Shown: positions 1 through 10,770 of the stretch, piece after piece
Position numbering within the stretch: the first letter of the stretch is position 1
Layout: each line of letters starts with the position of its first letter
Assembly (NCBI RefSeq): GCF_040939455.1
Contig: NC_134119.1
Span: 70,046,890 to 70,110,889, forward strand
Reading direction: 5' to 3'
Origin: Microcebus murinus
Taxonomy: Eukaryota; Chordata; Mammalia; Primates; Cheirogaleidae
Length of the DNA stretch: 64,000 nucleotides
The notes under the pieces: model-generated
Database searches by the model: none
What the model was told of the DNA's origin: nothing
Seen by the model: only the letters and a program-made list of their open reading frames with translations
Translations under genes and position numbers: made by a program

Positions 1-310
1 AAGAACAATAAAAATTATGTAAAATTAATAAGATAATAAAGGAAAATACCTGATTTAACCAAAGGCAAAAAAGGAGAAATAAAGGAACAGAGAGCAGGTA
101 GAATAAATGGAAAACAAATAGAAATATAGTAGGCTTAAGACACATCTATAAATAATTATATTAAATGAAAATGTACTAAAAACTAATTTAAAGACCAAGA
201 TTATCAGTCTAGATTTTTAAAAACCAATGAAGTATATGCTGTTTACAAGAAGCATACTTTGAATATAATCTTTAGAAGCAGACATTCCCAAAAGATGAGC
301 ACTAAAATCA
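1..310 (+). mobile_element. Old L1 fragment (probable)
   Basis: AT-rich sequence with stretches resembling the L1 ORF2 endonuclease region, such as the part around 236-262 (tatgctgtttacaagaagc). It is heavily mutated, has no open frame and has uncertain boundaries. Confidence 0.4.
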
Positions 311-539
311 TCCTGGGAAATTCAATAAAAATGTTTTCTTGGGCCCCTCCACCAGAGACTATGATTCAGGAATTCTGGGGTGGGGTCCTAGAAACAGCGT
401 AAGCTCATAGGCTCTATCTATTTTATACATTATACCCTCAATTTTTTTCCTTCTTCCATTACCAATTCAGGGGCAGAAAAGAAGAGGTGGCTTGCTCCTT
501 CTGTCCTGATCTCACTCACAGATGAGGAATTCATTTCTT

Positions 540-1130
540 TGTTCATTCATATATTTATCTGCCAAATATTGACTGTCTACTACCCACCAGGCACTATTCT
601 AAGAGTCAGGAAGACAAAGGAAAAAAAACAAAGTCCCTGCCTTGTGAAGTTAAAACTCTAACAGAGGAGAAAGACATTAAACATAAGGTCATACAGTGTC
701 AGGTAGTGTTAAATACTGTGACAAAAAATTAAAGAGGGTAAAAGGTGATTAAGAATGACAGGGGTATTAATTGTAGATAAGATGGTCAAAGTAAGCCTAA
801 ATTAAGGGGTAATATTTGAACAATAATCTGACTGAAGTGGGACAGCAAGGCATACCAACATGTAGTGGGAAACGAATTTCACAAAAGAGAGGAGCAAATG
901 CAAAAGTTCAGAGACAGGAAGGAGCTTGGCTAGTTTGAGGAACAGCAAGTTCACCAGCATAACTGGAGTTGAGAAAGGTAAAGACTTGTAGAAAATGAGG
1001 TCTGGGGTAGTCAGGAACTGAAACACGTAGGGCCTTATAGGCCATGGTAAAGACGTTGAATTTTACTCCAAGTAAGATTGGGAAGCCAATGACAGTTCTG
1101 GGCAGTGACTCCCCTGCCACAGAGAATGGG
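540..1130 (-). mobile_element. L2 LINE fragment
   Basis: The plus strand reads as the reverse complement of an L2 3' region. Landmarks are a caccaggcactattctaag-like block near 586, a gtgggaaacgaatttcaca-like block near 866, and ggccttataggccatggtaa at 1031-1050. The short ORFs across it are spurious. Confidence 0.65.
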
Positions 1131-1338
1131 CCACATCACAGTCTCTTCAAAGTATCCTCATTCATTTTCTACCACTCTCTTCGAATCATCACTCAACATC
1201 TATGTTACTGGCTCTCAATTTATATTACAACTTTTTACATCTGACGCAGTCACTAACTCCTCCCTTGGCCTCTTTTTCCTCATTTTTAAAACGAGTAACT
1301 TGGACAAGATAATCCACAATTTCCTTCCTGGATATATC

Positions 1339-1511
1339 TTTTTTTTTTTTTTTTTTGGAAACAGGGTCTTGCTTTGTTGCCTGGATTACAGTGTGGTGGC
1401 ATCATCATAGCTTACTGCAACTTCAAACTCCTGGGCTCAAGTGATCCCTATTCCTCAGGCTCCTGAGTAGCTGGGACTATGGGCATGTGCCACCACAACC
1501 CAGCTAATTCT
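1339..1511 (-). mobile_element. Monomeric Alu-related SINE (FLAM-like)
   Basis: A T-run at about 1339 (the A-tail in reverse) is followed by a single left-arm-like monomer in reverse complement, including actcctgggctcaagtgat and gagtagctgggactatggg. Only one arm is present and it is diverged, so it is an old copy. Confidence 0.75.
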
Positions 1512-1531
1512 CACTTTACATTTTAAAAGCC

Positions 1532-1735
1532 TAGGTCTGTGCTATACAGTGTAATAGCTGGCTATTTACATTTAAATTAACTAACATTAACAATTCAGTT
1601 CCTTAGTCACACCAGCACATACAAGTCTCCACAGCCATGGATGGTTAGTGACTACTGAAATAAGTAAGACAGTGCAGATATAGAACATTTCTATCGTCAA
1701 CCATCACAGTAAGTTCTATTGGACAGTGCCACACT
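1532..1735. mobile_element. hAT-type MITE (probable)
   Basis: The core, with tggctatttacatttaaatt and an end reading ttctattggacagtgcc, matches the known mammalian short hAT repeats whose terminus is CAGTGCTGTCCAATAGAA. The left terminus is diverged, so the family is not certain. Confidence 0.5.
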
Positions 1736-1780
1736 AGTTAACTCCAGCATCTTCCTCTTTACAACCATTCTCTATATTTT

Positions 1781-2123
1781 GTTTTTTTTGTTTTTTGTTT
1801 TTTTGTTTTTGAGACAGAGTCTCACTTTATTGCCCAGGCTAGAGTGAGTGCCGTGGCATCAGCCTAGCTCACAGCAACCTCAAACTCCTGGCTCAAGCAA
1901 TCCTCCTGCCTCAGCCTCCCAAGTAGCTGGGACTACACCATGCCCAGCTAATTTTTTTTTGTATATATATATATTAGTTGGCCAATTAATTTCTTTCTAT
2001 TTATAGTAGAGACGGGGTCTCGCTCTTGCTCAGGCTGGTTTCGAACTCCTGACCTCGAGCAATCCACCCGCCTCGGCCTCCCAGAGAGCTAGGATTACAG
2101 GCGTGAGCCACCGCGCCCGGCCT
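1781..2123 (-). mobile_element. Full-length lemur-type Alu
   Basis: A complete dimeric Alu in reverse complement, ending in ccgcgcccggcc, with the lemur-type linker (ttggccaattaatttctttc). It is flanked by 14-bp target-site duplications, attctctatatttt at 1767-1780 and 2124-2137, so its limits are exact. Confidence 0.95.
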
Positions 2124-2137
2124 ATTCTCTATATTTT

Positions 2138-3904
2138 TATCTAGCAGTTTATATGGCTTTATTTTTATATATAACCTGGAGAATAAATTTAACCTCTATG
2201 TATTTTCTTCTAAGGAAAATATGAGGAAAATTATTTTTTCTAAATGAATAATCTATTCCTTCGCAGCTTGTTTAAAATAGTATCAGTACATTATCATATA
2301 ATAAGCAAACTAGTAGACACTCAATTCTATGAAGACAAAGACAGTGTCTATTGTTACTTACCACAGCACATAAAACACAGTCCGTAATAACTTCATGTTT
2401 AGTGAATGAATAGACATTTTCCATTCTTATGGAATTCTTATACGTACATTTGTTTCTCAACATTATATGCTTATCTTTTCATGTTTCTTCAGGCTCCCAC
2501 TCCACACCATTTACTGTTTTCATTATTACAGACTGATGTAGCTTTTTAAAAAAATGTAGATTCTGCTCCTCATTACTCTCTTTTTTCAAAAAGTGTTCTG
2601 CTATTTTGCTATATTAATTCTACTAATCTTAAGTGCATAACCTAGAATATCATAACTGTGGCTTGCTACTAACTTAACATGTCCCTAAAAGAGGACCTCA
2701 TTATTCCCATGGAATCCTACTATTCAAAGCCCACAGAATGCCCTACCATAGCTGACCCACACTTTAGTACACAAGACCCAACACATCCCATTCCTCAAAA
2801 TCACCTTAAGTTGAGCAAGAGACCTTGCCATATTCTATGACTAAGACTTCCTGCCTGTCTTGCCTTCCTTTCAAACCCAGGTCTACAGAAAAGCTCCATG
2901 CTAGCATTTACATCTGAACATAGACCTTGACCTCAATGAATCAAGTTACCACAATGAAGGCTTGCATATCCCACCAATGAGTGTATTTTTACCTGTCGAG
3001 AGTTCCTAACACTGAACCCATGGAAGGTACTGAACTATTTCTTGAAAGAAGATGAAAACACTTCCTGTGGGAAAAAAGGAAGATAGCCGGGCTTTCTGGG
3101 ACATTCTTTTACTGAAGAGGAGGACATAAAGAGCAAGTAAGTCAATGGATGAATGGAACTTTGTTAGGCTGGGGAATTTTAAGAATAGCAAAATGTTCAC
3201 ATCACCTGAAATATCAGTTGAGTATCAAGGAAGAGACAAGAAATGCTTCCTTACCTTAGACATGGCTTTAAGAATTTATGATGGTTCTTCTGTCCTCCTC
3301 CTTCAGGTTCCTTTCTGAGGAAAGAGTAGTATCCTGAGAAAGTAAATTGAAGAAGGAAAAAAAAAACAAAACCAAATAATAACATAAAATGCCCTGCTCT
3401 GCAGCTCCCAGCATCACCTGCCTAGAAACCCTCCTTTCCTTTTCTTTCCCATTCTCCCTATACCACATAAGTAGATTAGAAGGGTCACTGAACAAGTCAT
3501 TCACATCTAAATTTACGATTCTTTTCCCTATGTGCTTTAGCTCTTAAGAAAACCATTTTCTTTATGAAAATTAAGAAAATGTATTTCTTAAGAATATTTT
3601 CTATGCATAAGTTATTCCTCATTTATAAACAATAACAATTACAGAATGACATTACCAAGTAGGGATTCTTTCACCTTTTACAAATGAAGGCTGTTCATTA
3701 ATGAAATTTTCCAAAGTGAGAATTGAGCCAAAATGGAAACCAGGTCTGACCTTTTTTTTTTTTAATTTCAGGTTTGATTTTTTTAGTCTTTCCACCAGAT
3801 AATGATGTTGAAAGGAAATATGTACCCTCCCATTTCTGCAAGGATGAGATAAAACTACAAATTGAATGCCTCAGAGAAAGCATCTTTACACAGAGTAGAT
3901 ATCA
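2138..3904. other. No gene recognised
   Basis: Mostly AT-rich unique-looking sequence. Short open frames occur on both strands but none shows a domain, plausible splice context or a family match. A poly-T run lies at about 3751-3763. Confidence 0.6.
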
Positions 3905-4035
3905 GAGGGGCCATGTGGTCTGGAGGACACTGGACCAAAGAGTCAGGACACCAGCTTCTGGTCCTGGCAATGACAAACTTCACCTGAAAACCAATCTCTT
4001 GACTTTTCTTCTTAGCGATTTCCTTGGAAAGAGAG
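3905..4035 (+). mobile_element. MIR-like SINE fragment
   Basis: The segment around 3918-3970 (gtctggaggacactggacc, agtcaggacaccagcttctg) resembles the MIR core followed by an acctgggttc-type block. It is diverged and its boundaries are approximate. Confidence 0.5.
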
Positions 4036-4154
4036 AAAGAGGGAGGAAAAGGAGGGGAAGGATGGGCAGGCTATGTATGACAGTCATCAGAACCTTTAAA
4101 TCACGAGTTCTTTTCCACTATACTTCAATGCCTTGAAAAATAAAGCCATTAATT

Positions 4155-4398
4155 AAGAAGCAGCATAACTTAATGGTAAGAACTACTAGGTTAGGGATTA
4201 GAACGCCTGAGCTCAAACACCTGCTCCATCACCACTCACTAACTATGCAACCTTTGGCAAGTTAGGTAACCACTCCAAATGTGTTTCCTTACCAGTGAAA
4301 TGGTAACTATTCTCTATTAAATGTTGGGAGCATCCTGAAATGATCCAAATAAAGCATTTAGCATAGTGCTTGGCACATTCTTTGTGCCAAATACATTT
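4155..4398 (+). mobile_element. MIR SINE
   Basis: Classical MIR order: a taatggtaagaactactagg block, then a ctaactatgcaacctttggc block, then cttggcacattctttgtgcc at the 3' end. It is well recognisable. Confidence 0.8.
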
Positions 4399-4399
4399 T

Positions 4400-4880
4400 A
4401 ATCATCAATCACTTATTTTCATTAAGAACATATAGTGGGTCTCCCTTTCCTTTTTCCTCTTCAATTCCTCACATGCCCAAGAGACTAAGAGAGGAATGGA
4501 AAGACCTTCCCTGTACACTGGAGAGGGCTAAGGCCCAGCAACCCAGTCTGCTTTCCAGGCGTAATGCTGGGGCTTCTCTCTCAGTTTCTCCCTCTCCAGC
4601 TCTCTGGTCTTTTTCCGGCTCTCTTCCCCTCTTCTCTTCTCCCCATCTCCATCTTTTCCTCTTCATCTCAATCTCTCTGTCTCTCCCCCACAACAGCAGT
4701 CTCCTAAACCACAGAGCCCATTGGCCTCCTCAAGCAGAACACAGCCTCCCACCCACCCCACAAGCCAGACAGACAAACCACACAATCCTTCACTCTGGCA
4801 CTTCCCGGGCAGCCTGTGCTCATGGCCCCATGCTATAGCCCACCCTCCACTCACAAGGGGTCATAAAAGGGCACTCTGGG
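4400..4880. other. Pyrimidine-rich segment without a gene
   Basis: Contains a roughly 140-bp CT-rich tract (about 4565-4700) of tctctc, ctcttcc and ccatctcc runs. The open frames here follow from the biased composition. No exon or promoter signature was recognised. Confidence 0.5.
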
Positions 4881-5375
4881 TCACCCTGTCATAGTCAGGA
4901 TGACACAGCGTTAAGTTATGCAATCTCACATAATCATACACACTGTCAGCTTCATAGTCACACTCATTCTCCCACTCACCATCAAGTGCATTCTCAAACA
5001 CTGTCAAATAAAGTCTCACATCACAAACTATTCACACAGTCACATACAGCCCCATACAGTTAAACAATCTCACACACTGTCACACAGTCCCACACCAACA
5101 GTCACATACTGTTCACACACACACACCGTGACATGGTCTCACACTGTCTCATAGCCTCATACAATCCAAACATAGTTCACACAGTCACCCACACTGTCAT
5201 ATACTCTCACACACTGTCGAACAGTCTCACACACACAGGTCTTACACACAATAACATAGTCTGTCATACTGTTCACACACAGTCTCCCACGGTCTACACA
5301 CAGTGATACAGTTCTAACACTGTCACCTATTCTCAAACACAGCTTCAAATGGTCAGTCTGACAGGGAGACAGTCT
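4881..5375. repeat. Degenerate CA-rich tandem repeats flanking the minisatellite
   Basis: Repeated but diverged phrases such as cacacactgtc, cagtctcacac and cattctcac recur at irregular intervals. Toward the right they approach the minisatellite unit: tctctcaccatgatacacat is followed by tctcactgtgacacacattc. I read this as eroded or ancestral copies of the same repeat family, without methylatable CpG sites. Confidence 0.7.
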
Positions 5376-6655
5376 CCCTCACATTCCGAGGCACGGTCTC
5401 TCACCATGATACACATTCTCACACACGGTCTCTCACTGTGACACACATTCTCATGCACGGTCTCTGCCCCACACGCGTTCTCCACACGGCCTCTCGCCCG
5501 ACACGCATTCTCCACACGGCCTCTCGCCCGACACGCATTCTCCACACGGCCTCTCGCCCGACACGCATTCTCCACACGGCCTCTCGCCCGACACGCGTTC
5601 TCCACACGGTCTCTCGCCCGACACGCATTCTCACGCACGGTCTCTCGCCCGACAGGCGTTCTCCACACGGTCTCTCGCCCGACACGCATTCTCCACACGG
5701 TCTCTCGCCCGATACGCATTCTCCGCACGGCCTCTCGCCCGATACGCATTCTCCACACGGTCTCTCGGTCTCTCGCCCGATACGCATTCTCCACACGGTC
5801 TCTCGCCCGACTCGCATTCTGGCGCACGGTCTCTCGCCCGACACGCATTCTCCACACGGTCTCTCGCCCGACACGCGTTCTCCACACGGTCTCTCGCCCG
5901 ACACTCGTTCTCCACACGGTCTCTCTCCCCACACGCATACTCCACCCGGTATCTCGCCCGACACGCATTCTCCACACGGTCTCTCGCCCGACACGCGTTC
6001 TCACGCACGGTCTCTCGCCCGACACGCATTCTCCACACGGTCTCTCGCCCGACACGCATTCTGGCGCACGGTCTCTCGCCCGACACGCATTCTCCACACG
6101 GTCTCTCGCCAGACACGCGTTCTCCACACGGTCTCTCGCCCGACACGCGTTCTCCACACGGTCTCTCGCCCGACACGCGTTCTCCACACGGTCTCTCGCC
6201 CGACACGCGTTCTCCACACGGTCTCTCGCCCGACACGCATTCTCACGCACGGTCTCTCGCCCGACACGCGTTCTCCACACGGTCTCTCGCCCGACACGCA
6301 TTCTCACGCACGGTCTCTCGCCCGACACGCGTTCTCCACACGGTCTCTCGCCCGACACGCATACTCCACACGGTCTCTCGCCAGACACGCGTTCTCCACA
6401 CGGTCTCTCGCCCGACACGCGTTCTCCACACGGTCTCTCGCCCGACACGCGTTCTCCACACGGTCTCTCGCCCGACACGCGTTCTCCACACGGTCTCTCG
6501 CCCGACACGCATTCTCACGCACGGTCTCTCGCCCGACACGCGTTCTCCACACGGTCTCTCGCCCGACACGCGTTCTCCACACGGTCTCTCGCCCGACACG
6601 CATACTCCACCCGGTCTCTCGCCCGACACGCGTTCTCACGCACGGTCTCACACGC
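5376..6655. repeat. CpG-dense 30-bp minisatellite, about 40 units
   Basis: A tandem array of a 30-bp unit that can be phased as tctctcgcccgacacgcgtt + ctccacacgg. A few units are 31 bp, with tctcacgcacgg or tctggcgcacgg endings, and one partial duplication (tctctcgg) lies near 5761. Units carry four or five CpG sites each depending on gcgt versus gcat. Higher-order structure is visible: the rare ccag variant at 6109-6112 and 6381-6384 begins two nearly identical multi-unit blocks 272 bp apart. Because 30 is a multiple of 3, long frames stay open on both strands (up to 624 codons on plus and 387 on minus). These encode decapeptide repeats and are probably by-products of the period, not genes. 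Confidence 0.95.
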
Positions 6656-7230
6656 GGTGGCATGGCCGCTCCCGGCGCCAGGTCCGTCCCGGCAGGCCCG
6701 CCCGGGCGCGCGCCCGCGACTGCACTCCTCACCGCCGCCTCCCTGCCGGCGGCGACCCCTCGCGCGGTCGCGGGCCGGGCCGGGCCGGGCCGTCTCTGGG
6801 CGCCGGCCGCGCTCACAAAGGCGCCGCGGCGCTCGCGCAGGCAGCAGGGGCCGCTGGGAAACCGAGTCCGGGCCGGCGTGCCGCAGAGGATCCCGGGACT
6901 GCTCCCCGGAGCGCGGACCGGCAGTCGGACACGCCGCTCGGTTGCGAGTCTTCTCTGCAGCTCCCCTCCACCCCGAGGCCCTTGTGAACCAGAATCTGGA
7001 CCAGCTGAGCCTTCCGAGGCCGTCTGTTCCACCATCCGCCCAGCCACCGGACCCGCCGCGGCCTCTCAGCGCCGGCTGGGACTGCGCAGGCGCAGCTCTT
7101 GGTGGGCGGGGCTGAGGCGCGCACGCGCAGTGGCTGGTCCCGGCTCAGAGTACCCGCCGGGCTGTAGGACCAGAGCTGGGAAGCCGAGCAGGCCGGAGCC
7201 CACGGGAGCGGGGTGTGCGGTTAAAGCTGG
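6656..7230. promoter_or_regulatory. CpG island, probable promoter of an unidentified gene
   Basis: Very GC- and CpG-rich sequence directly abutting the minisatellite. Motifs seen are TGCGCAGGCGCA at 7083-7094 (one mismatch to the NRF1 palindrome), CGCGCACGCGCA at 7118-7129 (a full match to the NRF1 consensus YGCGCAYGCGCR) and a GC box gggcggggc at 7104-7112. No TATA box is obvious. I found no coding exon or convincing first-exon donor on either side, so the gene and direction of transcription are unknown. It could also be an orphan island left by a lost gene. Confidence 0.7.
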
Positions 7231-7254
7231 CTGCCTTTCTGTTTGTTCTTTCTC

Positions 7255-7410
7255 CGCCTTAACCTTTCTTTTGCCATTTATTGACTGCCTACTGTGTTGG
7301 GCACTGTTGTAGGCTCTGGGGACACGGCAGTGAACAAGCAAATATCCCCATCCTCACGGAGCTGACATTCTAATGCGGGAGGAATTCAATAAAAAATAAA
7401 CATACCGGTA
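7255..7410 (-). mobile_element. L2 LINE fragment
   Basis: The plus strand shows the reverse complement of an L2 3' end, with tttattgactgcctactgtg, gcactgttgtaggctctggg and cagtgaacaagca. It lies immediately downstream of the CpG island. Confidence 0.75.
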
Positions 7411-7454
7411 CATATTGGGAATACGTATTGTTACATATGGTTTTAAAAAATGTA

Positions 7455-7937
<483 letters not shown>

Positions 7938-8689
7938 GTGAAACACAAAAAATCTCTCTGGCATCTTCTGTAGAGTGTTAAAACCATTTCATGGTTGGTG
8001 GTCTTTTATCAGGAAAGAATGCTGATCTCATCCTTAGGAAATAAAGCCTGATGTCAGTTAGTGAGGGAGGGGTAAAATGATGTGCCTGACTTCACATCTC
8101 ATCATGACTGGGAACTCAGTTTTAAGGTTTCTCTGGGACCCCCTTGGCAGAGGGGTCTGTTCAGGCAGCAGGGGCCTTAGGATTTTATTTTTAGTTCACA
8201 AATCTTATGTAAGGTATAACATCAATAAACTTCCAAGTTTTGCAGCCTTTTCCACATTTCACAAATGCATGAAGAGAGTGGGCCTCTCTAGCCTGAAGAA
8301 GCTAGGTGGTGATATTTTTCATTTTCAGCCATTATCTCTTAAGCTTCTTCTTTTGGCAGAACCCTCTACAAAGATTGGCAATAGTCACTAAGTGAATCAA
8401 AGTTTACTTTGATTTGCATAAAAACCACATTCATCCTACCCACATGGGTAATCAGCAGACAGACGTCTGCCTAGCATATCCAAGTTTAATGTATTTATCT
8501 AAGTACAAAATCTTGAGTAATAGAGATAAAATAAGGAATCCTCAAAGAGAGAAGGCAACATTTTGCCCTCGATTGCCACAAAGGAAGATGCAATATATTT
8601 AACTTTTCATGGATTAGTATTGAAGCAAATTTAAGTCTATAATCCATTTTGAGTTAAGATTTATATGAGTTGTGAGGTTTAGGTTAAAT
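7938..8689. other. No gene recognised
   Basis: Unique-looking sequence. Open frames of 104 and 62 codons (8077-8391 and 8414-8602) show no domain or family resemblance. Confidence 0.5.
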
Positions 8690-8812
8690 TTCTTTTGTCC
8701 TATTTTTTTAAAAAATTTTTTTGGCTATGAATGTCCAGTTGTTCCAAGACTATTTGTTGAAAAGTCTATACTTCCTCCATTGAGTTGCTTTTGTACTTGT
8801 CAAAAATGAGTT
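8690..8812 (-). mobile_element. L1 fragment
   Basis: Reads as reverse-complement L1 ORF2, with ggctatgaatgtccagttgt, tatttgttgaaaagtc and ttcctccattgagttgc. Confidence 0.7.
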
Positions 8813-10025
8813 TTAACAACTTGTATCCAGAACATGTAAAGAACACTTAGAACCCACTAATAAAAACACAAATACAATTGTTTAAGCGGGCAAAGAGTTT
8901 GAATGGACATTTCTCCAAAGAAATATGTATAATTGGTTTGTAAGCATTTGAAAATGTGTTCAACATTGTTAGTCATTTGGGAAAGGCAAATCAAAACCAC
9001 AGTGGCGTACCACTTCATACCCACTATGATGGCTGGAATCAAAAAGTCAGATAACAACTGTTGATGAGGATGTGAAGAAATTTTAACCCTTATGCATTGC
9101 TGGTGGGAATGTAAAATGGTGTAGCTGCTTTGGAAAACATTCCAGAATTTCCTCAAAATGTTAAACATGGAGTGTGTTGATTTTCTAGGTCTGCCATAAT
9201 AAAATGTCACAGATTCAGTGTCTTAACAGTAACTTATTTTCTCACAGTTCTGGAGGTTGGAAGTCCAAGGTCAAGATGTTGGCAGCTTTGGTTTCTCCTG
9301 AGGCCTCTCTCCTTGGCTTGTTTTCTCTTTGCCTCTTCATATGATCATCCTTCTATGCCCACACATCCCTGGTGTCCTCACCTCTTATAAGGATACCAGT
9401 GACATTGGATTAGGGTCCTACAACCAACAGCCCCATTTAAACTTAATTACCCCATTAAAGACCTAATTTCCAAATATGATTACATTCTCATTCTGATGTA
9501 CTGGGGTTGGGACTTCAACATATGGAGCCCATAACAGAGTTACCACATAGCCCAGCAATCCCAGTTCTAGGTTTATATCTTAAAAAAATGAAAACATACA
9601 TACATGCAAAAACTAGTACATAAATGTCCACTGCAGCATTATTCATACTAGCCAGAGTGGAAACAACCCAGATGTTCATATTAGTCAGCCATGAGAAGCA
9701 ATGAAGTACTGATACATGTTACAATATGGATGAACCTTGAAAACATTATGCTAAATGAATGAAACCAATCACAAAAGACCACATATTACAAGAGTATATT
9801 AATATATATAAAATATCCAGAATAAGAAATTTTATAGAGATAGGCTGATAGGAAGAGATGGAGAATGTCCATTAATGGGAACAGGGTTTCTTTTTGTGCT
9901 AATGAAAATGTTCTATAATTATATTTAGTGATGGTTAGACAACCTGTGAGAATACTAAAAAAAAATGAACTTGTCATTTTAAAATATGTGAATTGTGTGG
10001 TATGTGAATTACATCTGAAAATAAT
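8813..10025 (+). mobile_element. Old L1 3' part, split by an MLT1 LTR
   Basis: L1 ORF2 C-terminal landmarks occur in order: aatggacatttctccaaag, ggcaaatcaaaaccacag, ttgctggtgggaatgtaaaa, then after the LTR insertion cccagcaatcccagttctag, tgtccactgcagcattattc and aacaacccagatgttcat. The 3' UTR-like end is near 10020. No frame is open. The LTR at 9174-9535 interrupts it, so the LTR is younger than this L1. Confidence 0.8.
9174..9535 (-). mobile_element. MLT1-type (MaLR) LTR
   Basis: Reverse-complement MaLR LTR features: gtctgccataataaaatgtc, ttattttctcacagttctgg, ataaggataccagtgacatt, and cctaatttccaaatatgatt near the far end. Confidence 0.75.
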
Positions 10026-10770
10026 GTGCCTTTTTTCGCTGTTCCAGTGTACATAAACTGTTTATCACTGTTGTTTTTTTGCAATTTGGTTATTCTGTGT
10101 CTTGGTGTGTGTAAGGCTCATGGCGGGCCCCCTCCCTCCCCTAGATCAAAAAAGAAAAGGCTCATGAGACCAGACCCACCAAGGACCTACCAAGGACAAC
10201 TGCCCCGTTGAAAACTATCACACTCAGAACATTCTGGCTCCTGGGTTCGGAACATACCAACCGCCCCTATTTCTCAATGACCACCCAAGGTCACAATGGA
10301 AAATCCCCAGCTCTTCCGGCCAAAAGTCCCTAGCCTGGCCCCCCCTCTACAGTATAAAAGGCCTCACCCTCTTCAAACGGGGGCAACTTCTGGGCCTCCC
10401 CTCTCTTGGGGCCCCAGAACCTCATCTGGGAGCACTAAATAAAGCCACGTGGTTTTGGCCCCACTCTTTCTCTCTGTCTTGTCTTTTCACCGCTGCCGAA
10501 ACACCTTACAGTGTGGTTTTGTGTTTATCCTAATTGGTGTCTACTGGGCTTCTTAAATCAGTGGCTTTATGGTTTTCATCAAATTTGGAAAAATCTGTGC
10601 CCATTATTTCTTGAAATATTTTTCTCTCTCAGCCCTTTCTTCCTGAACTTCAATCACTCGTGTGTTAGACTGCTCACTATTTTCTCATAAGTCACTGAGT
10701 CCCAGTTCTCTATTTTTCTAGGCTGCTTTTTTTCCGCTTTGCTTCATTATTGGAGAAACCAACAAGCTAA
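10026..10770. mobile_element. Old L1 fragment, split by a solo LTR
   Basis: The two halves (10026-10109 and 10511-10770) are continuous L1-like sequence, with tattctgtgtcttggtgtg rejoining gtttatcctaattggtgtc and then caaatttggaaaaatctgtg and attatttcttgaaatatttt. The interruption is the solo LTR described separately. Confidence 0.65.
10110..10510 (+). mobile_element. Solo retroviral LTR (401 bp)
   Basis: The element starts TGTAAGG and ends CCTTACA, a perfect 7-bp terminal inverted repeat of the TG...CA retroviral type. It is flanked by a short direct repeat (gtgtg at 10105-10109 and 10511-10515), as an integrase would leave. Inside are a TATA box (agtataaaagg, about 10350) and a polyadenylation signal (aataaa, 10438-10443), giving plus-strand U3-R-U5 order. 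There is no internal retroviral sequence, so it is a recombined solo LTR. The layout is gammaretrovirus-like, but the family is not identified. Confidence 0.85.

Noticed and set aside
3774..4136. 120-codon plus-strand ORF
   Set aside because: It runs through a MIR-like fragment and low-complexity purine sequence and resembles no family.
4473..4838. 121-codon Ser/Pro/Leu-rich ORF
   Set aside because: The composition follows from the CT-rich tract; the minus strand is equally open.
5345..6629. Arginine-rich repeat proteins on the minus strand of the minisatellite
   Set aside because: Several overlapping frames are open at once because the unit is 30 bp and stop-free; there is no promoter, splice or codon-use evidence for translation.
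5376..6655. CRISPR-like array
   Set aside because: The units are contiguous with no unique spacers, and the host is a mammal; it is a minisatellite.
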